From: DATJGF01 sp035495315
Lineage (GTDB): Bacteria; Verrucomicrobiota; Verrucomicrobiia; Limisphaerales; UBA8199
Assembly: GCA_035495315.1 (NCBI GenBank)
Contig: DATJGF010000141.1
Location: forward strand, 1 to 8,164
Direction of reading: 5' to 3'
DNA: 8,164 bases
A program made the position numbers and the translations under genes. The notes below the pieces were generated by a model. That model saw only the letters and a list, made by a program, of their open reading frames with translations, ran no database searches and had not been told where the DNA came from. This document shows positions 1 through 6,253 of this stretch, piece by piece. Every line of letters begins with the position of its first letter. Within the stretch, counting starts at the first letter, position 1.

Positions 1-1020
1 TGCGTGAGCGTTGGGGTTTATCCCCGCATCAAGAGCTTTCTCCAGCGCTGGAAGACAAGCTGGCGTATTTTGCGACAGTCGCCGGCAGCTATGAGATGGC
101 AGCCCGTTTAGCCTGCAAGCTAGGTATGCCGATTGAGGACTCAACCGTGCGTGCCCTGGTCCAACGTTTAGGTGCCCGCGCACAGGAGCAGACCGAACAA
201 CGACTCAAGACCGTGCCGCGGGAAAGCCAACCGGAGCGTCCGGCCAGCCCGCTGGGTGTGATCATGATAGACGGTTTTCAGGTGCGCCATCGGGGGCCGG
301 ATTGGGGTAAGCGAAAAGCCAAAAAGGCTCGTGTAGAATGGCATGAGCAGAAGGTGGGGGTGTTCTATCGACAGGAACACAACGCCAAGGGCCACTTGAG
401 CGAAAAAGTGAGCGTGAGTTGGCAAGGTGAAGCAGTGCGATTGGGAGAGGGTCTTCATTGGGAAGCCCTGCGCCACGGTCTGGGGCGGGCCCAACACAGC
501 TTGGCTGTTGGCGATGGTGCACCTTGGGTCTGGGGCCTGATCGCAGAACGCTGGCCACAAGCCCACCAGTTGCTGGACTTTTATCACGCCAGCCAACACC
601 TGCATGCTTTGGCCGAAGCACTTTATCCGGAGCAGGAAGAGTTGCGGCGCCGTTGGGTGGACCAGCAATGCCATGACTTGCGGCACGGCAAGGAGAAGAA
701 GGTTCTACAACGCATCAGCCAACTGCGTGAGCGAGCGGCCCCGCCGGGGGAAATCATCCGTCGGGAAAAGAACTACTTTCAAACCCATCGGCAACGGATG
801 AATTATCAGCAACTAGCCCGGCGAGGCTGGCCCATTGGAAGCGGGCCGGTTGAATCGGCTTGCGCCCAAAAACAAGGTCGCTTCAAGCGCCCTGGCCAGT
901 TCTGGACCCGAAAGGGCCTATGCCATCTCAACGCCCTCATTGAAACGCGTGACCTCAACTACTGGGACCAGCTCTGGACCAATTGAATGATGCCGGTGTT
1001 GAGTTACGCCCCTAGGCAAC
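1..1020 (+). mobile_element. Right part of an insertion sequence (boundary approximate)
   Basis: The transposase implies an insertion sequence whose left end is outside the window. The right terminus should lie shortly after the stop codon at 986 and before the antitoxin start at 1074. A plausible zone is around 990-1030, but without the left end I cannot match terminal inverted repeats or find a target duplication. The right boundary given is therefore only a guess. Confidence 0.5.
3..986 (+). CDS. ISKra4-family-like IS transposase, C-terminal part (5' end outside window)
   Basis: This is a DDE-type transposase that would catalyse cut or copy steps of an insertion sequence. The frame is open from position 3, so the N-terminus lies upstream. 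The first ATG inside the window (96) is only an internal methionine, because coding-like sequence (LSPALEDKLAYFATVAGSYE) precedes it. Numbering from that methionine, the likely catalytic acids are D59 in VIMIDG, D140 in VGDGAPWVW and E253 in GSGPVESAC. The family-typical LLDFYHASQHLH stretch (about 159-170) lies between the second and third. The last part (GRFKRPGQFWTRKGLCHLNALIETR) is the conserved C-terminal block of ISKra4-like and related transposases. About 327 residues are visible with no internal stop or frameshift, so the gene may be intact. Family membership is recalled from motifs, not searched. Confidence 0.88.
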   Translation, partial: RERWGLSPHQELSPALEDKLAYFATVAGSYEMAARLACKLGMPIEDSTVRALVQRLGARAQEQTEQRLKTVPRESQPERPASPLGVIMIDGFQVRHRGPDWGKRKAKKARVEWHEQKVGVFYRQEHNAKGHLSEKVSVSWQGEAVRLGEGLHWEALRHGLGRAQHSLAVGDGAPWVWGLIAERWPQAHQLLDFYHASQHLHALAEALYPEQEELRRRWVDQQCHDLRHGKEKKVLQRISQLRERAAPPGEIIRREKNYFQTHRQRMNYQQLARRGWPIGSGPVESACAQKQGRFKRPGQFWTRKGLCHLNALIETRDLNYWDQLWTN

Positions 1021-1073
1021 TATCGAAGTGACCCTATCTTGACAAGAAGGCCATTAGTTGGCACTCTTCTTTC

Positions 1074-1352
1074 ATGGCGTTCGCCTTAGCAAAGGAAAAT
1101 GAGGATTTTATCGATCGAATGATCCGGTTGGGCCGCTTCAACAATCAAAGCGAAGTTGTGCGGGAAGCTTTGCGGCGGATGGAAAAAGAGGAGAATTCGT
1201 ATCTCAATCCTCCGCCTCTGTCACCCCAGCAGCTCAAAGAGATTTACTCCCCAGGAGGAAGTGACGACCGGCTCGAAAAGTTGGCTGCTAAGGCCGCTCA
1301 GAGATCTTTTCGGAGAGCAACCTCGAAAGTAAGACGAATTGAAGAACTGTGA
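1074..1352 (+). CDS. ParD/CopG-like ribbon-helix-helix antitoxin
   Basis: This 92-residue protein is probably the antitoxin of a type II toxin-antitoxin pair; it would bind and neutralise the downstream toxin and repress its own promoter. The N-terminal half looks like a ribbon-helix-helix fold. It has a short strand (about residues 2-5), a first helix (ENEDFIDRMIRLGRF, 8-22) and the typical NNQSEVVREALRRMEKEE second helix (23-40), matching the ParD pattern 'GR(Y/F)...SEVVREALR'. Residues 45-92 form a proline-rich linker and a basic, probably disordered or helical tail expected to contact the toxin. The stop codon overlaps the toxin's GTG start by 4 bp, indicating one transcript and translational coupling. 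A TTGACA hexamer lies at 1039-1044, but I see no convincing -10 partner. No clear ribosome binding site precedes the ATG. Confidence 0.8.
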   Translation: MAFALAKENEDFIDRMIRLGRFNNQSEVVREALRRMEKEENSYLNPPPLSPQQLKEIYSPGGSDDRLEKLAAKAAQRSFRRATSKVRRIEEL

Positions 1353-1672
1353 ATGCCTGGGACATTTACACTTTCGATCCCGGATATGGTGATCACCCTG
1401 CCGTCATCATCTCCGAGCCCAATCGCGTCGCAAACAAACCGCTCATAGAAATCCTCCTTTGCTCCTCTCAACGTCCGAACCGAGCAGCGAAACCCAACGA
1501 AGTCTTGCTCGACACTGCAGACGGCTTGAGTTGGGAAACGCTCTGCAAATGTGATTTGATTTTGGCGGTGGACAAGAGCGATCTGCACACCGAACGCGGA
1601 AGCGTTACTCCTGAACGGCGCAAACAGATCGTTCGCACCATGATCGCGGCCCACGGGTGGAACAGGTTGTAA
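1349..1672 (+). CDS. MazF/PemK-like toxin (probable endoribonuclease)
   Basis: This 107-residue protein is probably the toxin partner of the preceding antitoxin. MazF/PemK toxins cleave mRNA at short sequences and halt translation. Visible features are the N-terminal strand and loop WDIYTFDPGYGDHPAVIIS (residues 4-22), where HPAVIIS replaces the usual RPALV(L/I)S. A conserved-looking block NEVLLDTADGLSWETLCKCD (50-69) follows, then LILAVDKSDL (70-79). The C-terminal helix (TPERRKQIVRTMIAAHGW, about 87-104) is also typical. Length fits the family (about 110). The start is GTG at 1349, inside the antitoxin stop (GTGA overlap); no in-frame ATG lies near. The N-terminal loop is shorter than in classical MazF, so the family call is good but cleavage activity is inferred. 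Confidence 0.72.
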   Translation: MNAWDIYTFDPGYGDHPAVIISEPNRVANKPLIEILLCSSQRPNRAAKPNEVLLDTADGLSWETLCKCDLILAVDKSDLHTERGSVTPERRKQIVRTMIAAHGWNRL

Positions 1673-2496
1673 TGTCTTGGCACCCGCTTTCGGCGCCGCA
1701 AGCTCGCTTGTGCAATTTACTCACTTGGATGTCCTTCGCCATGGGCCTCTTTTACGCCAATCCTTGTTTTGCCCAACGGCCCGCCCACGGTCCCATCTCC
1801 CAAACCCGTTATACTGCGGCCGATCTGGGTTATCAGCTGGTCTGGGAAGACCAATTTGACGGAGACGTTCTCGATCCTCAGAAATGGGAGGTCCGTGGTG
1901 TTGGTCCACGCGGTCTGGCCTTCGTCTCTCCCGAAGCGGTCCAGGTCACTAATGGCTGCCTCCAGCTGAAGGCGTTCAAAAAAGAAGACCGAATCTTGCT
2001 CGGAGCTGTCGGTACGCAAAACCATTTCATGACCCGGTACGGCCTTTTCGAGTGCCGCGCCGAATTGCAAAAATCTGCCGGCATCTGGGCCGCCTTCTGG
2101 ATCCAGTCGCCGGAAATTTCGAACGGGGAAGACCCGGCGCGTTATGGCGCCGAGATCGACATCATGGAGTTCTTTAAAAAACTGGGACCTGACATCGTCT
2201 CGCACAATGTGCACTGGGCCTATGGTCCGCATCAGAAAACCACCCATGGTATGCAAAGTTACCTCAAGGAGGTCAGCGAGGGCTTTCACACCTTCGCGGT
2301 GGAATGGACGCCGGAAAAATACGTCTTCTTCGTTGATGGTTATAAATTCTACGAAGTCACTATCGGGATCTCGCAAATCCCTGAGTACATGATTCTCAGC
2401 ATGGAAGCTCCGAACGAAGCAAAAGAGCTCAAAAACGCCACATTCCCCGATATCTTCTTAGTCGATTACGTTAGGGTCTACAGAAAGAAGAGCTGA
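1672..2496 (+). CDS. Secreted glycoside hydrolase family 16 (beta-glucanase/agarase-like)
   Basis: This 274-residue protein is a GH16 enzyme, a family of retaining endo-hydrolases acting on beta-1,3/1,4-glucans, agar, carrageenan or related polysaccharides. With the ATG at 1672 it has a signal-like N-terminus: an Arg at 12, a hydrophobic run of about 13-30 and a likely cleavage after CFA (34). A later ATG at 1729 would also leave a shortened hydrophobic segment. The fold starts with YQLVWEDQFDGDVLDPQKW (54-72). The catalytic signature is AEIDIMEFF, with E161 the expected nucleophile, D163 the assisting acid and E166 the acid/base. GIWAAFWI (137-144) lines the cleft, and the domain ends with the typical VDYVRVYRK (265-272). 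The domain fills the protein; no carbohydrate-binding module is attached. The ATG overlaps the toxin stop as TAATG. Exact substrate cannot be read from sequence alone. Confidence 0.9.
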   Translation: MSWHPLSAPQARLCNLLTWMSFAMGLFYANPCFAQRPAHGPISQTRYTAADLGYQLVWEDQFDGDVLDPQKWEVRGVGPRGLAFVSPEAVQVTNGCLQLKAFKKEDRILLGAVGTQNHFMTRYGLFECRAELQKSAGIWAAFWIQSPEISNGEDPARYGAEIDIMEFFKKLGPDIVSHNVHWAYGPHQKTTHGMQSYLKEVSEGFHTFAVEWTPEKYVFFVDGYKFYEVTIGISQIPEYMILSMEAPNEAKELKNATFPDIFLVDYVRVYRKKS

Positions 2497-2533
2497 CCAA
2501 AACGGTCTTAGTTCCATCGCATTTGACGGTGCA

Positions 2534-4072
2534 TTAAGCCTGCCTGAACCGGCACATCCGCTCCAACAGGTTAGTGGTGATCTGCCGAACGCGAGGGTCT
2601 GGCCCCTGCGGTGAGGTATATACTGAGGGTCGAACGTAGCCGGGCGGCTCAGCGATACCGTCTGCCCACCAGCAGGTCGATGCGTTGAAGACGAAATTAC
2701 CGTGCGGGCCCTCGTATATAGTCGCTGTGTAGATTCCGCCGTTCGGTTTACCAGGCGCCTCTTGAGTGGGGCCGGTTGCAACCACCGCCAGTCCGGGAAT
2801 CGGGGCCGGATCGCCGTGCCACTCCCATCCAATAAGACCCGAGATCCGTTCGCCCAGCTTCATTCCAGTTTCAGCATAAATCCAGTGCTCAGGCAGGGAA
2901 CAAATCCAATCAGCTCCACCGGTGCAGGGCGGCACATTACTGCGAGCGCCTAACAGCAACGCCTCCGTTGGGCTCTCGTGGGCGAACCCATCCATCGAGG
3001 GGAACCTGTGGATCATTCCTTCGTCCCGCGGTCCGAAATAGTCCACTCGCCCGAAAGCGCGGCGGGGAGCACCGCTCAAACTGGGGCCAAGTTCGATTCG
3101 TCCGCAGCACGTATTGCCGGAGAGAAAAGCCACATTAAGCCCGCTAGCGACGGCGCGCCGGAGATTTTGGTACATCTCCAGCGAGTAATACTCATCATGG
3201 CCTACCGATAAAAATCCTTTGGCGCGTTCCAATCCGGCTGCCCCCGAATGGGTGTCGAGGTTGGAGACATACGTCACCTCATAACCATTGGCCTCCAGCC
3301 AGTAGGCCAGCGGAAATTCCCAGAGGAACCATTCTCCCGAACCGGTTGACAGCGGCGCGTCCAGGATTTGGCAGTACTTGCCATAAGGCCGATCGAAGCT
3401 GACCTCCACGCCAGGGCCACACCACCATTGTTCCTTCCCGTTATCGTACAGCGCAAAATGGTCCGGCCAACGGTTGTAAGCCTGCCACGTAATATCCGAG
3501 CATTGAAAAATGATGTCCGCCGGTCGGCTGTCCCGTACGATGAAGATGACATAGCTTTCTACCCCACTGCTCGAAGCCGTGAGTTTTCCAACGTAAACCC
3601 CGCTCACCCAATCTTGCGGAATTTGAAATGACGTGCACGCTTCCCACCGGCATTCGCGCAACCGGTCTCGTCCCACTCCCGGATCAGCTTGTGTGCGCCC
3701 ATGGAAGCCTCCGAGTTTGCGCATTAACCGCCCCCCGGCTCCGCCGTAAAATCCCATCCGGTAAATCTCCACTAAAAAATCTGATTCCGGGTTCGTGCTG
3801 ACAAATAAGCTCAGGCTTTCTCCAGCTCGAACGCTGGTTTGTGAACAATATCCCTCAATCCAGGGACAGCGATACTTGGTGTTCGGGTCGATGCGCGGGT
3901 TGGTGAGCAACCAGTCGTGCGTTCCAATCCGTTCGTTTTCCCGGCTGACCAAATGCATTTCGCTGGCGTGGGCCTGGCCAATACCGGATCGATGTTTTTG
4001 GGAGGTGCAACCTGACAGCGCCGCCCCGGAGCTTACTCCGACTAACGCTCTTAACCATTCACGGCGCGTCAT
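2534..4072 (-). CDS. N,N-dimethylformamidase beta-subunit-like lipoprotein
   Basis: This 512-residue protein resembles the large (beta) subunit family of N,N-dimethylformamidase, an iron-dependent amidohydrolase. The N-terminus MTRREWLRALVGVSSGAALS plus Cys22 combines a twin-arginine motif (TRREWLR) with a lipobox (ALSGC), so export as a folded, lipid-anchored protein is likely. Family-like segments in order are VEIYRMGFYGGAGGRLM (about 101-117), WQAYNRW (196-202), FDRPY (226-230), a long segment around WEFPLAYWLEANGYEVTYVSN (251-271), VGHDEYYS (290-297), and GLIGWEWHGDPAP (412-424). The family's active site uses tyrosine and glutamate iron ligands; Y295/Y296 and E417 lie in conserved-looking positions, but I cannot assign ligands with certainty. 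No gene for the small alpha subunit is adjacent, and many members of this family are uncharacterised, so dimethylformamide need not be the substrate. It converges on the GH16 gene with a 37-bp gap and no strong terminator. Confidence 0.8.
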   Translation of the reverse strand: MTRREWLRALVGVSSGAALSGCTSQKHRSGIGQAHASEMHLVSRENERIGTHDWLLTNPRIDPNTKYRCPWIEGYCSQTSVRAGESLSLFVSTNPESDFLVEIYRMGFYGGAGGRLMRKLGGFHGRTQADPGVGRDRLRECRWEACTSFQIPQDWVSGVYVGKLTASSSGVESYVIFIVRDSRPADIIFQCSDITWQAYNRWPDHFALYDNGKEQWWCGPGVEVSFDRPYGKYCQILDAPLSTGSGEWFLWEFPLAYWLEANGYEVTYVSNLDTHSGAAGLERAKGFLSVGHDEYYSLEMYQNLRRAVASGLNVAFLSGNTCCGRIELGPSLSGAPRRAFGRVDYFGPRDEGMIHRFPSMDGFAHESPTEALLLGARSNVPPCTGGADWICSLPEHWIYAETGMKLGERISGLIGWEWHGDPAPIPGLAVVATGPTQEAPGKPNGGIYTATIYEGPHGNFVFNASTCWWADGIAEPPGYVRPSVYTSPQGPDPRVRQITTNLLERMCRFRQA

Positions 4073-4426
4073 ACCTCAGTCTTTCGTAGATTTAACAAAT
4101 CGCCGCTTGTCAGGAAAAAGGGTGCTCGCTGAATATAGTCATGCCTCGCGACCTCTTGGCAACTGCATTCCGTCAGCCCTCAGCACGCCATTTCCTAAGA
4201 AGGGCACGATTAAAAGTGGATGCGAATGCGCTTTTGCTCCTCGTTGCTTCATCTCATTAACACCTCATTTATGGAGGTGTACCAGGTCCTCGTGGATCGA
4301 ACCCTTTCAATTCAAGGGTTTGTCGCCACCGCCACTTTTAATCGCAACCATCCTAACACGCCCAAAAGGCACTTGTGGCTTTCTTCCTGACCGCCCGTCT
4401 GCTAATTCTGGCTCAAATCCTCCACT
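4073..4426. other. Divergent intergenic region (354 bp)
   Basis: This region separates the minus-strand lipoprotein gene from the plus-strand amidase gene and must hold promoters for both, although I see no convincing -35/-10 pair. On the minus strand a GAGGT lies directly against the ATG at 4072, too close for a normal ribosome binding site. No ribosome binding site is evident before the amidase ATG. The only clear structure is the 138-bp inverted-repeat element listed separately. An open frame on the plus strand running through this region is the antisense of the lipoprotein gene and is not believed. Confidence 0.6.
4207..4344. repeat. 138-bp element bounded by a perfect 13-bp inverted repeat with two internal hairpins
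   Basis: The left arm 4207-4219 (CGATTAAAAGTGG) is the exact reverse complement of the right arm 4332-4344. Inside lie two hairpins: 4260-4266 pairs with 4274-4280 (ACACCTC/GAGGTGT, 7-nt loop), and 4300-4306 pairs with 4314-4320 (AACCCTT/AAGGGTT, 7-nt loop), which can be extended by a G-T and a C-G pair to 4298-4322. The whole can fold as a closing stem with at least two internal arms. It may be a small non-autonomous mobile element (MITE) or a transcribed structured RNA. The arms are flanked by only CA on each side, so a target duplication cannot be claimed. Confidence 0.6.
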
Positions 4427-6055
4427 ATGAAACGACGAGACTTTCTGCGATTGGCCGTGTTTGCTGGCACATCGAGTACAAGCTTTTTTACAATCGCCTC
4501 TGTTCCTGCAGCAACCGCCTCGAGCCGAGCGGCACATCGGGTCAAACCGTTTGCGTTGGATGAAATGACCATCTCCCAACTGCGGGAGATGATGTCTACC
4601 GGAAAGACCTCGTCGGTTGCCCTGGTCAAAAAGTATCTCGGCCGCATCGAGGAAATTGACCGGCGCGGTCCCGCCCTCAATTCCGTAATCGAGCTCAATC
4701 CTGACGCCCTTTCGATTGCCGCCGCGCTGGACGAGGAGCGCAAGGCAAATGGACCTCGCGGCCCCCTGCATGGAATCCCGGTGCTCCTGAAGGACAACAT
4801 CGATACTCACGACCGTATGACCACGACCGCCGGGTCGCTCGCCCTGAAAGGTTCTGTTCCGCCGCGCGATTCTTTCGTGGCCGCGCAGTTGCGCCTCGCC
4901 GGCGCAGTGATCCTCGGTAAGACCAACCTCAGTGAATGGGCCAACTTTCGCGGCTCCCTCTCGACCAGCGGCTGGAGTGGCCGCGGCGGCCAAACCCGAA
5001 ATCCGTATGTCCTCGATCGAAACCCCTCGGGCTCAAGCTCCGGGTCGGCGGTCGCGGTTTCGGCCAATCTTTGCACCGCCGCGATAGGCACCGAAACTGA
5101 CGGTTCGGTAACTTCTCCTTCCTCGTTCACGGGCATAGTTGGCATTAAGCCGACGCTTGGCTTGATTAGCCGCTCGGGGATCATTCCAATTGCGCACAGC
5201 CAGGATACCGCGGGCCCAATGGCGCGAACCGTCAGTGATGCTGCGATTCTCCTCGGCGTACTCACGGGTTCCGACCCCCGGGACAGCGCCACCGCCGAGT
5301 CCTCAGCCAAAAAGCTCAGCGATTATTCGACTTGTCTCGATGCCGACGGATTACGTGGCGCCCGGTTAGGCATTGCCCGAAAACTATTCGGGTTTCATCC
5401 AAAAGTGGATGCTGTAATGGACCAAGCCTTGGCTCTCCTCAAAACCAAGGGCGCCGACCTAATCGATCCGGTTGATTTTAAAAAGCCAAGCGAGATCGAC
5501 GAAGCCGAAATTCAAGTGCTGCGCTACGAGATGAAAGCCGACATGAATGCATATCTGGCAACCCTTGGCTCGAACGCTCCGGTGCACACTCTCAAGGAAA
5601 TTATTGAATTCAATCAACATCATGCCGACCAGGAATTGCAATGGTTCGGTCAGGAAGAACTGCTTAAGTCGGAAGCCAAAGGACCGTTGACGGACAAAGC
5701 TTACCTCGATGCGCTGGCGACCTGCCGTCGACTGTCCCGGACCGAAGGCATCGATGCCGCTTTAGACAAGGACAAACTCGATGCATTGATCGCTCCGACC
5801 ACCGGCCCGGCGCATATCACCGACTGGCTCATTGGAGATCACGGCCTGGGCGACAGCACGACCACCATGCCGGCAGTTGCGGGCTATCCTCATATCACCG
5901 TACCCGCCGGTTTCATCTCCGGTTTGCCGATCGGTATTTCATTTTTCGGCCGTGCTTGGAGCGAACCGAAATTGCTCCGCATTGCGTATGCTTTCGAACA
6001 AGCCACCAACGCGAGACGCCCCCCACGTTTCCTACCCACGCTCGCGGGAGCATAG
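4427..6055 (+). CDS. Tat-exported amidase (amidase signature family)
   Basis: This 542-residue amidase-signature enzyme would hydrolyse an amide bond to acid plus ammonia or amine. The N-terminus MKRRDFLRLAVFAG is a clear twin-arginine signal, so it should be exported folded; this also supports the ATG at 4427. The catalytic Ser-cisSer-Lys triad is complete: K122 in VLLKDNID, S203 in the NPSGSSSGSAVAVS glycine-serine motif and S227 in GTETDGSVTSPSSFTG. The spacing (81 and 24 residues) matches what is known for peptide amidase and other family members. The GIVGIKPT block (236-243) follows as expected. The C-terminal part (about 452-510) has the usual substrate-pocket and PAGF...PIGISFFG segments. 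Overall length and signal resemble exported peptide amidase-like enzymes rather than GatA, and no GatB/GatC genes are nearby. The substrate is unknown. The gene is divergent from the dimethylformamidase-like lipoprotein. Confidence 0.92.
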   Translation: MKRRDFLRLAVFAGTSSTSFFTIASVPAATASSRAAHRVKPFALDEMTISQLREMMSTGKTSSVALVKKYLGRIEEIDRRGPALNSVIELNPDALSIAAALDEERKANGPRGPLHGIPVLLKDNIDTHDRMTTTAGSLALKGSVPPRDSFVAAQLRLAGAVILGKTNLSEWANFRGSLSTSGWSGRGGQTRNPYVLDRNPSGSSSGSAVAVSANLCTAAIGTETDGSVTSPSSFTGIVGIKPTLGLISRSGIIPIAHSQDTAGPMARTVSDAAILLGVLTGSDPRDSATAESSAKKLSDYSTCLDADGLRGARLGIARKLFGFHPKVDAVMDQALALLKTKGADLIDPVDFKKPSEIDEAEIQVLRYEMKADMNAYLATLGSNAPVHTLKEIIEFNQHHADQELQWFGQEELLKSEAKGPLTDKAYLDALATCRRLSRTEGIDAALDKDKLDALIAPTTGPAHITDWLIGDHGLGDSTTTMPAVAGYPHITVPAGFISGLPIGISFFGRAWSEPKLLRIAYAFEQATNARRPPRFLPTLAGA

Positions 6056-6059
6056 TCGA

Positions 6060-6087
6060 ATTTAGGATTTAAGATTTAGGATTTAAG
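6060..6087. repeat. Four tandem AT-rich 7-bp repeats
   Basis: Just after the amidase stop (6055) the sequence reads ATTTAGG, ATTTAAG, ATTTAGG, ATTTAAG in perfect succession, i.e. two exact copies of a 14-bp unit. It lies outside any credible coding region. Its role is unknown; it could be slippage-generated or a binding array. Confidence 0.85.
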
Positions 6088-6126
6088 ATCTGCAATCACT
6101 CCCCCGCCTCACCCAAAAGTTACATT

Positions 6127-6175
6127 ATTTACGTTTCACGTTTTACGCATCACGTAACACGCAACACGGAACACG
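6127..6175. repeat. Seven tandem degenerate 7-bp repeats ending in ACG
   Basis: Seven heptamers follow one another without a gap: ATTTACG, TTTCACG, TTTTACG, CATCACG, TAACACG, CAACACG, GAACACG. The last three bases (ACG) are invariant, the fourth is always T or C, and the first three vary. The period equals that of the array at 6060-6087, and ATTTACG differs from its units by one base. The remainder of the 198-bp gap (6088-6126 and 6176-6253) is C-rich and shows no further clear signal. Confidence 0.75.
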
Positions 6176-6253
6176 TATCAGAATGAACCCTTTACGCCTT
6201 TCCCCCATCTCGCCCCTTGCCTTCCCGCCCGCGCGTTACTACGTTTAATCACG

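Noticed and set aside
1039..1067. Sigma-70-type promoter for the toxin-antitoxin pair
   Set aside because: TTGACA is perfect, but no TATAAT-like hexamer occurs at 16-18 bp; not enough to list as a feature.
1717..2376. 219-codon minus-strand open frame
   Set aside because: Antisense shadow of the GH16 gene, whose catalytic motif and fold ends are clear.
2494..2533. Terminator in the convergent gap after the GH16 gene
   Set aside because: Only a 4-bp stem (GACC/GGTC, 2495-2507) without a T-run; too weak to call.
4260..4320. Possible tRNA T-arm on the minus strand (GGGTTCGATCC)
   Set aside because: The motif resembles a T-loop, but no matching T-stem, acceptor stem, anticodon arm or D-arm could be built around it.
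3795..4430. 211-codon plus-strand open frame through the lipoprotein start and the divergent gap
   Set aside because: Mostly antisense to the well-supported dimethylformamidase-like gene; its translation has no recognisable domain and it runs into the amidase start.
4307..4993. 228-codon minus-strand open frame
   Set aside because: Antisense to the amidase gene with composition typical of a shadow frame in GC-rich DNA; no domain recognised.
5403..5414. 12-bp match (AAAAGTGGATGC) between the 13-bp arm region at 4212-4223 and the amidase coding sequence
   Set aside because: It falls within well-conserved coding sequence without a second arm, so it is most likely coincidental.
6060..6175. CRISPR array
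   Set aside because: The repeats are 7 bp with no spacers between them, far from CRISPR repeat and spacer sizes, and no cas genes are present.
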